Source of the DNA: Heliopora coerulea
Lineage: Eukaryota > Cnidaria > Anthozoa > Scleralcyonacea > Helioporidae
Reading direction: 5' to 3'
Assembly: GCA_030142905.1 (NCBI GenBank)
Contig: JASJOG010000097.1
Location: 682,001 to 746,000 of the forward strand
DNA length: 64,000 bases
Shown one piece after another: positions 38,401 through 47,388 of this stretch (the stretch's first letter is position 1; every line of letters starts with the position of its first letter). A program made the position numbers and the translations under genes. The notes beneath the pieces were generated by a model that saw nothing but the letters and a program-made list of their open reading frames with translations, made no database searches and was not told the origin of the DNA.

Positions 38401-40146
38401 TTCCAAAGCATAACATCTTGTGAACTCAAGATTCGAGTTAGAACAAGACAAAAGTGAGACTGTAATACTTTGACTTTATTGCAAAGTCACCATCAGACAG
38501 AATGAATAAAAAAAACAACCCTAGATCTATATATACAATATGATGGTGACATCAAATGAAGAGAAGAAAGTGAACAAAATACAGTATTATTTTACATAAT
38601 ATTTTGATTTCTACTCTTCAGGGGATGTCACCATCATATTGTATACATAGACCTAGGCTTGTTTTTGTATTCATTCTGTCTGATGATGACTTTGCAATAA
38701 AGTTGAAATATTATATACAGTCGCATTTTTGTCTTGTTCTAACTTAAATGTTGAGTTCACAAGATGTTACTTTTTGGAATCTGTTTTGTTTTATATTTCT
38801 TCAAGAGTGAAGTTAGTGAAGAAATTCTACATGAAATGATGACAGAATTGCAAGTTTACATTTGACATTCTGTACTTTTGCACTTGTCAACTATATTTCA
38901 GTAAAGCCATGTAATAAACTACTTATTGACCTCACTTGTTCATACTGTACTAGTGAAATATTGGACTTCTGTTTTTTGCATGCAACTTGACTCACTGCAC
39001 TCATCTTGGCCCATACTCAAAAAAAAAACAGTCCGGCATTTCAGAGACCAGGGTTTTGATCCTTTGCTGGACTGTTCAAGACCTTAAAATAGTTATTAAC
39101 TACAGGAAGTGCTACCTTTGCATCAACATCAAGTAAAAGTTAAATGGTAAGCAATGGTTAAGTTTAAGATTTCTGCTCTAAGGACAAAACCATGCAAGGG
39201 CATTCTCAGTGTCTGGTTACCTGGCTGTCATCAGTCAATTTACCTTTAGCTTATGCCAAGTGCATTGTGCAATGGGGTGTGTTTAGGATTTTGATTCTTT
39301 TTGAAGGGGAGGGCAGGAAGTAACTGGAGAGCCAGGCTGGAGGAGTAAGGATTTTTGGCTGTAGATTGAGAAACTCTTTGCTTGAAACTATTTCACTCTT
39401 CCACCTCAACTGGGGGGTAATGGGTGGCATGCGACCTGTTGTACCTGGCTATGTAGAGAAGAGTCTATTATTGTTCTTGGCTAAATCACTAACAAGTATT
39501 TACAGTCTGAACAATATATGAATGTGTTATCCCAGTGACAACTCCCCAAACAAATTGTTGATTTTTCCCTAACAAGAGGGCTAAAGATCCCCAGTAGGAA
39601 TGCTGTAGCCCTCTCTGCTCCCCCCTCTGGCACCACCACAGGACCTGCCAACCCTTGGGTGAGGAAAATCTGGAGTTTCTACTTAAAATCAGGAGATTCT
39701 AAGGAAAGTAGTGAGATAATATTATTTTGCCTGGGTAGAATAAAGAAACCTGTAAAAATGCACCTGCGTTAGCAACAACAGCCTGCAAGTAAAACCATGA
39801 GAGTTGGTAAAACCGTCAGTGTTGGCAAGTCTGTGGGAGGATATTTTATAAATACTTGTATAACCATTACACACTGCGTAGCAAACAATTCACACCGTAA
39901 TAATTTTCCATTTTCTGTACTCTAATTCATGGGAAACTTATTAAGTGCAAGGCAGAAATTTCATAATAGTTTCAAATAACCATAAATGTGCAATTGTTGA
40001 AGTGATTCATACGCACTGTTATACTGAACACCACGACCAAACTTTCTTTGCAAAGATTGACCCATTGAAGTAACACCAGACGGCATTGCTGCTCGTGATT
40101 TGGCGTCTTCATTCTTTTTTGCTAACTTTTTTAACGCTGAAATCAT
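17429..40146 (-). CDS. RABL6: Rab-like protein 6 (RABL6/RBEL1/PARF) orthologue, about 20 exons
   Basis: Exons in transcription order: 40017-40146, 37973-38079, 37362-37389, 37025-37072, 35993-36051, 34209-34300, 31814-31877, 30031-30213, 29574-29621, one missing (about 50 nt, expected 27720-29570), 27645-27709, 27474-27560, 26738-26888, 25347-25584, 23263-23352, 22104-22132, 20948-21045, 20843-20875, 20336-20385, 17429-17608. All have AG and GT neighbours and phases agree except across the gap. The protein starts [11 protein letters not shown], as in RABL6. Residues 44-58 hold the P-loop (GDRNTGKSS); later come [54 protein letters not shown] and MKNSFGLKF. The C-terminal half is acidic and serine-rich ([33 protein letters not shown]) and ends in a Lys/His/Arg-rich tail and DYESF, matching the vertebrate layout. 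RABL6 is a GTP-binding protein of cytosol and nucleus linked to cell-cycle control and ARF signalling in mammals; its role here is inferred from family. About 593 codons are placed. Confidence 0.93.
17693..17886. mobile_element. PLE-like hairpin unit with well-formed hammerhead-like core
   Basis: Outer arms 17693-17722 and 17859-17886 pair (CCATGTATTTTTTTT with its complement). Just inside the right arm the plus strand has CTGAAGA (17824-17830), a perfect stem GTCCC/GGGAC (17832-17836, 17845-17849) and GAAA (17850-17853). The unit lies in the last RABL6 intron, directly upstream of the terminal exon. Confidence 0.6.
18183..18555 (+). repeat. Interspersed repeat R1, copy 1
   Basis: This matches 35385-35764 in inverted orientation. 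Shared landmarks are CAATCAGACGCGCTGAATGGCA, TTTTCCAGTCCTTGGACTG, AGGCCTCCAATTCGGACTAG and an imperfect palindrome around GAATTCGTTCCAATCCTCG. It has no coding capacity and its right end abuts the piggyBac-like element. Confidence 0.75.
18556..19848. mobile_element. Non-autonomous piggyBac-like element flanked by TTAA
   Basis: The element occupies 18560-19844 with TTAA on both sides (18556-18559 and 19845-19848). The left end is CCCTATTCCCCACGGGG and the right end is the inverted CATGGGGAATAGGG. A second inverted copy of the motif, CGTGGGGAATAGGGG, lies just inside the right end, and subterminal GTCATTATGACCCC / GTCAATATGACCCC repeats match at both ends. TTAA targeting and CCC-starting inverted repeats are piggyBac hallmarks. 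The 1.28-kb interior has no transposase. It is in the last RABL6 intron. Confidence 0.8.
21386..21508. repeat. Inverted repeat of about 42 bp with AT-rich loop
   Basis: AGTGTACGACGCAACGTTTC at 21386 pairs with GAAACGTTGCGTCGTACACT ending near 21508. The arms continue through GACAAACCTAG / CTAGGTTTGTC with one or two mismatches. It may be the fused ends of a DNA transposon. Confidence 0.7.
22250..22690 (+). repeat. Minisatellite, about six units of 70-80 bp
   Basis: Units start GGATTATGAAACGTGACC (about 22257, 22331, 22403, 22483, 22553, 22627) and contain TTCACTCCGACCAAGGG, CTTCGCTAATAAAAAATTAATA and AGTACAG. The final unit ends in CGCTCGAAACGTCAGC, which resembles the GAAACGTC half of the hammerhead-like repeats elsewhere. 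It lies in a RABL6 intron. Confidence 0.8.
23445..23855 (+). repeat. Interspersed repeat R3, copy 2
   Basis: Direct-orientation partner of 1830-2350. The two share GGTACATACAGTTACCAA and the CTCCATTxCAATGAT segment; the microsatellite is reduced to a few ATT units here. Confidence 0.6.
24181..24345. mobile_element. Hairpin unit of the GTCCAGGTT PLE-like family
   Basis: Arms of about 75 bp run from TGGTGATGGTAGGTCGTCCA to GGACGGTCTACCATCACCA and meet around GATCATCTT. The core retains CTGTCGAAAGGTCAGTC but CTGAAGC replaces CTGAAGA, so any ribozyme activity is probably lost. Confidence 0.65.
26900..27300. repeat. ACC/CAC-rich low-complexity stretch
   Basis: Loose trinucleotide-like sequence (CCACCATTAACAACACCACCACAAG and similar) in the RABL6 intron before the exon at 26738-26888. 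Overlapping open frames rich in Val, Leu, Gly and Ala arise from this composition. Confidence 0.6.
28067..28229 (+). CDS. Possible terminal exon on the opposite strand inside RABL6
   Basis: A strong polypyrimidine tract and CCCTAG acceptor precede one leftover base and 53 open codons plus TAA. The peptide reads [18 protein letters not shown], then [17 protein letters not shown] and ends VAVPHLT. It looks coding (splice signal, composition), but neither the family nor upstream plus-strand exons were recognised. It could be the end of a nested gene or a remnant. Confidence 0.35.
28280..29060. repeat. Interspersed repeat R2 fragments in RABL6 intron
   Basis: Segments around CTCGGTCCGTAC (28334, 28733) and the following TTCGTCACTTGGTCTTTACGA are related to 34540-35380 and 52730-53125. 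They look like pieces of a non-autonomous DNA element with imperfect inverted structure. The undetected RABL6 exon should lie between 27720 and 29570, but none fitted. Confidence 0.45.
31490..31580 (+). repeat. tRNA-like SINE fragment
   Basis: GCGGGTTCGATTCCCAGCCGG near 31550 matches a pol III B box. The preceding 50 bp has no good A box. Probably a truncated tRNA-derived SINE. Confidence 0.4.
32404..32462 (+). repeat. Interstitial telomere-like TTAGGG array
   Basis: About nine imperfect TTAGGG-type units (GTTAGGGTTAGGGTTAGG and variants). A shorter similar stretch lies at 37588-37620. Metazoan telomeres use TTAGGG, so these are internal arrays in RABL6 introns. Confidence 0.75.
34540..35380. 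mobile_element. Interspersed repeat R2 with inverted ends
   Basis: TATTATATGGCTTTT near 34678 and AGCCATATAACAAGTAATA near 35361 are inverted relative to each other. GGTCTGTAC and GTACAGACC also recur in inverted form. An AT-rich interior (34830-35215) with no coding capacity is missing from the paralogue at 52730-53125. Confidence 0.5.
35385..35764 (-). repeat. Interspersed repeat R1, copy 2
   Basis: Inverted partner of 18183-18555. The segmental duplicate at about 53125 lacks this block at the equivalent point (CCATATAATAAAGAAGATT), so that site is empty and shows R1 is mobile. It sits between RABL6 exons 5 and 6. Confidence 0.7.
36415..36535 (-). repeat. tRNA-derived SINE unit, inverted
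   Basis: On the minus strand it reads TCATCAGAAGGGTTGCGGG and then CCGTCTGGGG followed by GATTTTTGAGG-like tail sequence, matching the two plus-strand units that follow. Its B box is degraded. Confidence 0.5.
36566..36700 (+). repeat. tRNA-derived SINE unit 1
   Basis: A box-like TAGCTCAATGG (36577-36587) and B box GGTTCGATCC (36621-36630) in a tRNA-like frame (TGGTAGCTCAATGGTTAGAGC). The tail CTCAGTAATCGCTTTTCTGAGG is shared with unit 2. It does not fold as a complete functional tRNA by eye. Confidence 0.6.
36810..36960 (+). repeat. tRNA-derived SINE unit 2
   Basis: Direct repeat of unit 1 with TAGCTCAATGG (36823-36833) and GGCTCGATCC (36871-36880), then the same GAGCTTGACGA tail. It is followed by a short (TA)n tract. 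Confidence 0.6.
38384..38796. mobile_element. PLE-like inverted repeat unit upstream of RABL6 exon 2
   Basis: Arms 38384-38553 and 38634-38796 are imperfect reverse complements. The right arm has CTGATGA (38680-38686), stem ACTTT/AAAGT (38689-38693, 38699-38703) and GAAA (38705-38708). The left arm has the same core with CTGATGG, so it is degraded. No RT or endonuclease remains. It is in RABL6 intron 1. Confidence 0.65.
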
Positions 40147-40759
40147 CCTTTCTTTTTCACTTTAGCTTCTCCAATAACATCCCAAAGAAACGGAAAATAT
40201 TACGAGTTTATAAATTATTCTCAAAGTCAATAAGAACTCATTTAAGTCCTCCATCTTGCCCAGTTGGTCCCAGTCTCCAATCTCGCGGCTGGCAGATCAT
40301 ATGATGGACATGGTGTTAAACAATGCTTCCATTTCGACGGAAATTTCATTTTCGAAGGAAATTTTGAGGAAATAAAGGAAATTTGAAGGATTTTTTTGTG
40401 AATTTGAAGCAAATTTGAAGGAAACTTGAAGGCCGAACTTGCCCTACTGAAAACAATTTTGTTTCTAATGTTGAAGAATATTGCCGTACAACATTACATA
40501 GAGTTATCATCTATTGAATTAATTTGTGTATGGGGGTAAATGTAGCTGACGCTACACAAAAAAATAAGGCATAACGTCTGTCGATCGTGGCACAATTGCT
40601 TGCGGAAGACCGTGAAAATAATTTGAGCCACTTTAATGTATTTTCTGTGAACCAATATTACTGAGAGAAGCACAGTCAATTAGTCTTTGAAACGAAGGAT
40701 CATAAATTCATAGTTGTTTGAAGTTTTTCTGTTCTTGAAACGGGTTGGTTTTGGTTGTG

Positions 40760-40792
40760 CGACGTTTCGGAAGTTGCTTCTTTCATCTTCAG
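40760..40792 (-). ncRNA. Hammerhead-ribozyme-like core
   Basis: Minus strand: CTGAAGA (40792-40786), stem GAAG/CTTC (40780-40777, 40773-40770), GAAAC (40768-40764). It lies about 610 bp upstream of the RABL6 start codon, on the same strand, in a repeat resembling a PLE terminal end. Activity is untested. Confidence 0.4.
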
Positions 40793-42290
40793 GCATGGTG
40801 AATGTGATCAAATGTGATCTAAGAGCACCTGGAAAATGACGATCATAAATTGAATTTAACGTTTGGAAGAGCTGTTTGCGTCAGACCTTGAGGTGGACTT
40901 ACTTTTATTGTTGTCATAATATAGATATCACAAAATTTGAATCAAAAGTCGTTTATAGTACTGAAATGTCCTTCAGTAAGGCTAATTTAGAATTGTTTTA
41001 ACCCTTTTCGGTCCATACCCGACTTTGGTATTTTACTCTGGCTAACTCCAAACGAGTATACTAGTCAAGGGGAGACGTTTTGGACAGGAAAGGGTTAAAG
41101 TTTCTATTTGTCTCGAAGGCAATCTATTCCATGACTCTAACAACATTTATAATTATGTACTGGGAACTGGGAATTTGGAATGTTCTCATGCTCTGGTCGG
41201 ACTTATACTGCAGGGGCCGCGGAGCGGCTTTTTAAGTTGCGGGGCTAAAGGGAATGAACGGATGTCTTTCAATTCGCGAGAAAATTTTTAGGGAGTCAAG
41301 AGGCATACGGTGACGTAAATGAAATCGCTAAAGCACTAAAACAATACTTCTTGCATTTCAAGAAATGTTTTAATTAACAAACAATTCAGATTATCACAAC
41401 CATTATAATATTCGGTTTGATAAACAAATCGTGAAATGTAACAGGTATAAATGTAGTATATAATACAAAATAATTAAATGCAAACGCAATTTGTATGGTT
41501 CTCAGCACAAACCAAGATTTGTATTTTAGTAAGGCTGAAAATCGTCAACTTAAATGTCTTTGTGCAATGTCGCTGGCTTTATCGATTCTATCGTTTGATT
41601 AATTTGTGATGCTACTTCGGGATTCTTGGATACATGATTCAACAGGAAAAGCTGTAGTTTCTTGGCTAGACTAACAGACCGAAACTGATGTTGTTCAATG
41701 TGTTTTGTTTTTTCATATTCTTATGTATCTTTTAATCTGTAGACCCGAATAAGAAGGCATAAACTGATGCGTTACACTTTGTTATAAAAAGGCATTTCTT
41801 TTTAATAGGGGCACTTTTCATGCTTGAAAAGGGCACTTTTGCGGTTTCAAAAAGGTTGGAGGGGCACAATGGTTTTGACCACCGTTGGTTTGGGATTGTT
41901 TAAATTTTTGCGATGCTTTGGACTACATTTTAAAATTAGCAGTTTATACATGCAATCTATTAACATTTAGATTTTTTTGGTGGGGAATTCCGTTTTCTGA
42001 AGATTAAATTATTTTTCTTAGGATAAAAAGTGGGGGGGGGGGGGCTAAAGCTCCCCAGCACCTCCCCCTCCGCGGCCCCTGTACTGTTGTGTTTACTGAA
42101 TTTTTCATTTCACATTTATGTCGATGCAGGTGTAAAACTACATGTCAAAACATATATAATTCTAATTTGTATTCGTTTACTGAATGGTAAAGATAGTTGG
42201 TAGAGATATCAGTAGATAAAAAAACAGAAAGGTGAGGTACTTTATCTACATATATGTATAACCATAATCCATAATTGTCATAGTAAATTA
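40793..42290. other. Intergenic, no gene recognised
   Basis: Contains homopolymer G runs (42033) and a direct repeat of the phrase GGCCGCGGAG / CCGCGGCCCC at about 41215 and 42070, which are inverted relative to each other and may mark an element's ends. No coding content. Confidence 0.4.
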
Positions 42291-42339
<49 letters not shown>

Positions 42340-42342
<3 letters not shown>

Positions 42343-42463
42343 AAATGGTTTGAACCTGGGAGAATCGTGACACAACCGCCGCTAAGGCTGTCGAAACGTC
42401 AGTCACTTCAACCAACAGTCTTTCTCAAGACTACACTAACCTGGACGATCAACTTCCTCAAAT
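42340..42463 (+). mobile_element. PLE-like arm of the GTCCAGGTT family
   Basis: Reverse complement of 252-386. The GAAACGTCAGTC half of the core is present but the CTGAAGA half is replaced by GTGACAC, so only one arm survives. Flanked by (TA)n tracts at 42294-42337 and downstream. Confidence 0.6.
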
Positions 42464-42473
42464 ATATATATAT

Positions 42474-42589
42474 AATTATATCGCTTACCTCAAAAAGTCA
42501 TTACAGCCTGTTTCATCTTGAAGTCACCTAAAGATTCTTTTTCAAGATGAAACAGGCTGTAATGACTTTTTGAGGTAAGCGATATAATT
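42474..42589. repeat. Perfect 49-bp inverted repeat with 18-nt loop
   Basis: Arms 42474-42522 and 42541-42589 are exact reverse complements. The inner arm end TTTCATCTTGAA resembles the CATCTTG tip of the PLE-like units at 2836, 38384 and 43803. Confidence 0.85.
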
Positions 42590-42650
42590 CTATTTGCTCT
42601 TTCTGTGCGTTATTGAGCCCTCTTTGTATTTCGTAAACCTAAACGTTCAC

Positions 42651-42689
<39 letters not shown>

Positions 42690-42754
42690 ATATTATAATA
42701 TATATAATATAATTATATATTATAATATATATAGTATAAATATATATATATATA

Positions 42755-43419
42755 TACTCGGTTTCTAAAGATCTGAAATATTTATTGCTACTTTAAGTTT
42801 CACGCATTTCAGCGATCATCAGGCAACTAATACAAACCGTTTCAACTAGACCTATATATATATGTGACTCTAAAATATTTAAGTTATTTAAGTTATCCGG
42901 TTACGTAAGTTCTTTGTGCGGGAGGTTACCAAGTGCTACGTGGGAATGACAGCAAACGAATTTAAAGAAAGATTCCGCAACCACCAGAAGTCATTCCGGG
43001 AAGAGAAATATGCCAACAAAACTGAACTCACTAATTATGTTTGGAATCTGAAAAATAGCAAAAAACCATTTACCATGAAATGGTCAATCCTAAAAAAAAC
43101 CTCCTCGTTCCAGAATGGATCGAAAAGATGCCCCCTTTGTCTCGAAGAAAAGCTGTGGATCATTAAGTTAAACAAGGAATCTCTCCTGAACAAAAGATCA
43201 GAACTTATTTCTAAATGCCACCACAAAAGAAAATTTTTCGTGCAGAACCTCCCGCACAAAGAACTTACGTAACCGGATAACTTAAATAACTTAAATATTT
43301 TAGAGTCACATATATATATAGGTCTAGTTGAAACGGTTTTGTATTAGTTGCCTGATGATCGCTGAAATTCGTGAAACTTAAAGTAGCAATAAATATTTCA
43401 GATCTTTAGAAACCGAGTA
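42755..43419 (+). mobile_element. Penelope-like element remnant: GIY-YIG gene between 174-bp inverted repeats
   Basis: The left arm 42755-42927 and right arm 43246-43419 are near-perfect reverse complements enclosing only an endonuclease-domain reading frame. The reverse transcriptase is missing. Inverted terminal repeats and 5' truncation are typical of PLEs. Both arms carry a hammerhead-like core: in the left arm (minus strand) CTGATGA (42822-42816), stem CGC/GCG and GAAAC (42801-42797). TA-rich microsatellites flank both sides. Confidence 0.8.
42916..43272 (+). CDS. GIY-YIG endonuclease domain of a Penelope-like element (truncated)
   Basis: The 118-codon frame contains the YIG half as CYVGMT, the conserved Arg in FKERFRNH, a CPLC pair followed by the catalytic-type Glu in CLEEKLWII, and LLNKRSELISKC. 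The GIY half is missing because the first residues (MREVT) come from the inverted arm. In full-length elements this domain follows the RT and nicks target DNA. With the N-terminal motif lost it is probably inactive. Confidence 0.75.
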   Translation: MREVTKCYVGMTANEFKERFRNHQKSFREEKYANKTELTNYVWNLKNSKKPFTMKWSILKKTSSFQNGSKRCPLCLEEKLWIIKLNKESLLNKRSELISKCHHKRKFFVQNLPHKELT

Positions 43420-43482
43420 TAACTCGCTCTGCCGTTAAAGCATTGAGCATTCTTCAAGATACCAACTTCCACACCTATATCC

Positions 43483-43528
<46 letters not shown>

Positions 43529-43802
43529 TCGCCGTCGCTTATATGCAAATCCTTTTTGCCAACTCAATTTTTGCATATAAGCGGATTTTGCATATAAACG
43601 GGATTCGTTCCCAGGACGCGCATCCAGCAAAATCATTAGCATAATAGACAAATGACCAAAGATTAAATACCAAAACCAGAAAAAATTGTATTTATTAATA
43701 AACTAAAATATACAAGATAGCTGTTCTTAGGTTTGGAAATAACAATTAATGTTTGCTTTTTTGAAACATTTGAACACACATCGGTGGAAATATTTGAAAG
43801 AG

Positions 43803-44028
43803 AAAGAATAAAACACAGACCGAAAATTGTCATCTTGTGAATTGATATTCAAGTTGGAACAAAAAACAGACAAGTTGAAAAACGGTAATATTTCGGCTCT
43901 ATTTAGTCTGATGATGACTCTGAAATAGAACCGAAATATTACCGTTTTTCAACTTGTCCGTTTCTTGTTCCAACTTGAATATCAAGTCACACTAGAGATG
44001 ACAATTTTCGGTCTGTGTTTCATTCTTT
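43803..44028. mobile_element. PLE-like hairpin inserted in the Tigger-like element
   Basis: Arms 43803-43905 and 43921-44028 pair with few mismatches. The centre reads CTGATGA (43908-43914) and then GAAA at 43933-43936, with a weak stem between. Outer tips share AAAACACAGACC...CATCTTGTGA with the unit at 38384. Confidence 0.6.
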
Positions 44029-44198
44029 ACTTTTTCAAATTGTCCTCTGGTTGTGGTATTTGTAAGAGAGTTGAATGATTTCCAGTCTTTGAAGCCGTGC
44101 AAACAAAGATAGTCCATGTCGGCTAAATTAGAAATATATTGAGCATGAGTTATTACGGGCTTTGGTTCAGGCTCGTCATCACTCTCCTGGATGCTTTG

Positions 44199-44528
44199 TT
44201 ACTCGTTGATTATTGAGTTCTCATCAACTGGTGGCGCTGTTTCGAGAAAGTTGTCTGCAGATATAATTTCATCGAAAGTTTGCTGATCCATACCACGTGG
44301 AGCCGCCAACAGTTGAGCCAACGGAATATCATCATCTTCCGCCCACGAATCTTCATCGCTATCATATTTGGACACAAAACCTGCATGGCGGAAACAGTTT
44401 GCGATTGTTTTTGTGGTTATCTCAGACCAGCAGGCGACAATCGTATTCATAGCATCCAGCAAGTCGAACGTCTTAGAAAATTCGCTCGCATCTTCGTACA
44501 CGGTAAAGTTTTGCAACCGCCCAAGCAT
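44199..44528 (-). pseudogene. Tigger-like transposase C-terminal fragment
   Basis: The 109-codon frame includes LLDAMNTIVACWSEIT, TKTIANCFRHAGFV and DDDIPLAQLL, the usual C-terminal signature of Tigger/pogo transposases after the DDE domain. The DNA-binding and catalytic parts are absent between the inverted repeats, so the element is non-autonomous. Confidence 0.75.
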
Positions 44529-44829
44529 CTTGGTTTTCTACTGTTTCCAATCATTGAAACATTGAAATACTTTCGAAAGGAAAGGATTATTTGCAGCAAT
44601 ACATTGAAAATTTTTCTTTGCATATAAGCGATTTTAGCGCAAAATTTTCAATTGTTTTTGCATATAACCGACTTTTGCATATAAGCGATTTGCATATAAG
44701 CGGATTAAAAAAAGGAATTTTCTTAAGATTTGGTTTTGGATTTCCAAAATCTTTGCATATAAACGGCTTTTGCATATAAGCGACTTGCTTATAAGCGGCG
44801 GCGACTGTATATTAGTTTTCAAATTAGGT

Positions 44830-47388
44830 TTGACTTTGTGGGACATGTAAGAACTTATTATACGTTAGAAAATTCATCATTATGTATTTATGTCCACGAG
44901 AAAACTACATGTCTACCTTCCAATTCCCAAAAATCACCACTTATTGCCAAACAGCTTCACTCCTGGTCCTCCAGGACAACACCCTACATCAATCCAACGC
45001 GACAGAGCAATGATTCGTTGAGTTCAACACCAAAGACATTGTTAATCTTACGTTAAATTATGAAGGAAATTTTGAGGAAATTCTAGTATTTTTGATAGAA
45101 GTATTGAAGTGAAAAGGGAAAAATCAGACTAAAAGGAAGAAATTTCCTCCTGGCAAAGTGGAAGCACTGGTGTCAAGAGATCACAAGTAAAAACCTAGAA
45201 GTGTGACGAGAACCACAGACCTGCCAACCCTCACAACTGGGTCGTGAGTCACACGAATTTTTGAAGAATCTTAAGTTTTCAAGATTTAGTGTTTATTTCA
45301 CGCGATTTTTTTCTGAAAATTCGCCCATAAAAATTATTCACCTCGGCCCTTGACAGAGCACGATTGACGAAAGGAATTTCAGCACGGAACTCTTGAAAAA
45401 CAAAGGAAAGAAATCTCTCGATCATTAAAATAGTATGACTTAACCTTTACTTGGTGGCAATAAAGAGGGGCGACTGGAAGGGAAAGAGGTCGCGACCCGT
45501 GCTCTTTTTATGGGAAATCTTAAATGTGCCTTTTCAGGTACAGCTTTTTGCCATCATTTGCCAAAGCCATGTAGTATCTACTTAATTCGAAATGATCAAA
45601 ATCATCTCGACTGTGCCTGCATACTAGTATCCGACCCCTCCCCAGATTATATGATGCTGAAAAGGTATCAACTTTCGCTCACCAGAGATTACAAGTAAAC
45701 GTAAAAATATGACGAGAACTACAGACCTGCCAACCCTCACGATTGGGTCGTGTGTCACACGAATTTTAGAAGAATGTTAAGTTTTCAAGATTTAGTGTTT
45801 ATTTCACACGATTTTTTCAGAAAATTCGCCCGTAAAAATTATTCTTCACGGCCTTTGACAGAGCACGATTAACGAAAGAAATTTGAGAATAGAAATCTTA
45901 AAAAAAGACAAAGTCTCTCGACTATTAAAATAGTATAACCTAATCATTGGCTAGGGAACAATAAAGAGGGCAACTAGATGGGATATTTGGGGTCGCGACC
46001 CATGCCCTTTTCGTGGGACGTCTTATATGTGCCCTTTTACGTGTAGCTTTTTGCCATCATTTGCCAAAGCCTTGTAGTATCAACTTAATTCGAAATGATC
46101 AAAAACACCTCGACTGTGCCTTCATACTATTATCTGACTCTTGCCCTCCAAAATTCCCAGTCGCGCTCCTGCAATAACATTTGATGACAAATTTTGACTG
46201 CCTGTCGTCCTCTAAGTCACACGGTAACGAGTTAAATGAAAAAACAAAATGTCCTCCCTTTCTGACATCTTGCAAAAATCTCTAGAATTTTGGTCAAACC
46301 TCAAGATTTTTGAAAAAATTTAGGTATTAAGATCTCTGTTCCTGTAGTTCAAAGGTTGGGAGGTAGCTCGAACTAAGTCATCTGCTAAAATCAACTGTCC
46401 TTAGTTAGCAACTGTAACAAGAAAACAGAGTACGGGATGAAAATCGAAAACTATTTATAATGTTTTATACTATATCCTTGAACTGCAGTTATGTGTACGA
46501 ATTTAGTTTGGTGTCAATTAAATATATTGGTAGATGAAAATAGTCGGAACTGTATAAATTTCATCACTATAGCCACTCTGATATAATGGATAGCAAGCTA
46601 TTAGTAACTGATATAGACGCTTGTTTTTTGTTTTCACGAGCAAAGAGCGTCAAAAATGAAGTCTTTAATTGGAGAAATTATGAGAGTTGTAGTCCCACCA
46701 TTTCTTTTTTTCTTTCAGAAGGAAGTTTAACCCCACTTTTTGGTAACTAAAATTGAGGCAATGTGAATATAGTCAAGATGTTTGTGAAGAAACTGGGAAA
46801 CAAACAGCGGGTGAGAGTTGTTTTCTGTCCTGAAGTAAGTCGGACGATGGCTAGGCAAGACGATTTCATGCCAGTTTATTGAAAATGTGTAGTACGCTGT
46901 TCTAGAAGAAAATGTCATAATTTGAGATGAAATTTGGGCGATTATTAGCCATTGAAAACTTCCGTCATCGGCGTAGGAGCTCCAGATTTAACATAAACAT
47001 AAGATATAGCACATCCACTTTGCACATCTTTTACTCAGTACAACTATGAAAAGCGTTACGGCATGTTGCTAGCGCATATACTAGAGAACTACAGTGCTGT
47101 TTCATGCATTAAGTGAGTCAGTTAGGTTAAAGCAAGCACTTCGAGCTGAAGTTAAAAACAAATTTTTTTATCGAGTTATGCTTTTTGTTTGCAAGAGGTT
47201 GGAATGATATTGACCTTCAACGTCTCTTCCAGGATGAAATATAATCGCTTTCTGCTCACCCACAAACACACCCTGCACTCCCAACATTTTACGGTCACAA
47301 ATTAGTGAAAATATTCATATTTTCGCAATTCTATCGCACATTTTCGTTCACCAGAATCCAGATCAACTGAACTTTATGTATAGACACA
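44830..47388. repeat. Intergenic with roughly 510-bp tandem duplication
   Basis: The phrase CAGACCTGCCAACCCTCAC and the following sequence (GGGTCGTG, GTCACACGAATTTT) occur at about 45222 and 45721, and again in copy 2 near 54110. The part from 46430 is the 3' flank of the 311-codon gene and is shared with 56160-57490. No further gene was recognised. Confidence 0.6.

Larger units (their letters stand above)
43526..44807 (-). mobile_element. Tigger/pogo-like DNA transposon, internally deleted
   Basis: Ends CAGTCGCCGTCGCTTAT and ATAAGCGGCGGCGACTG are inverted repeats flanked by TA (43524-43525 and 44808-44809). Subterminal TTGCATATAAGCG motifs recur at both ends. The remaining coding part is a transposase C terminus at 44199-44528. 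A PLE-like hairpin (43803-44028) is inserted inside. Confidence 0.85.

Noticed and set aside
43035..43259. Minus-strand frame across the GIY-YIG region
   Set aside because: Antisense to the endonuclease frame, which carries recognisable motifs.
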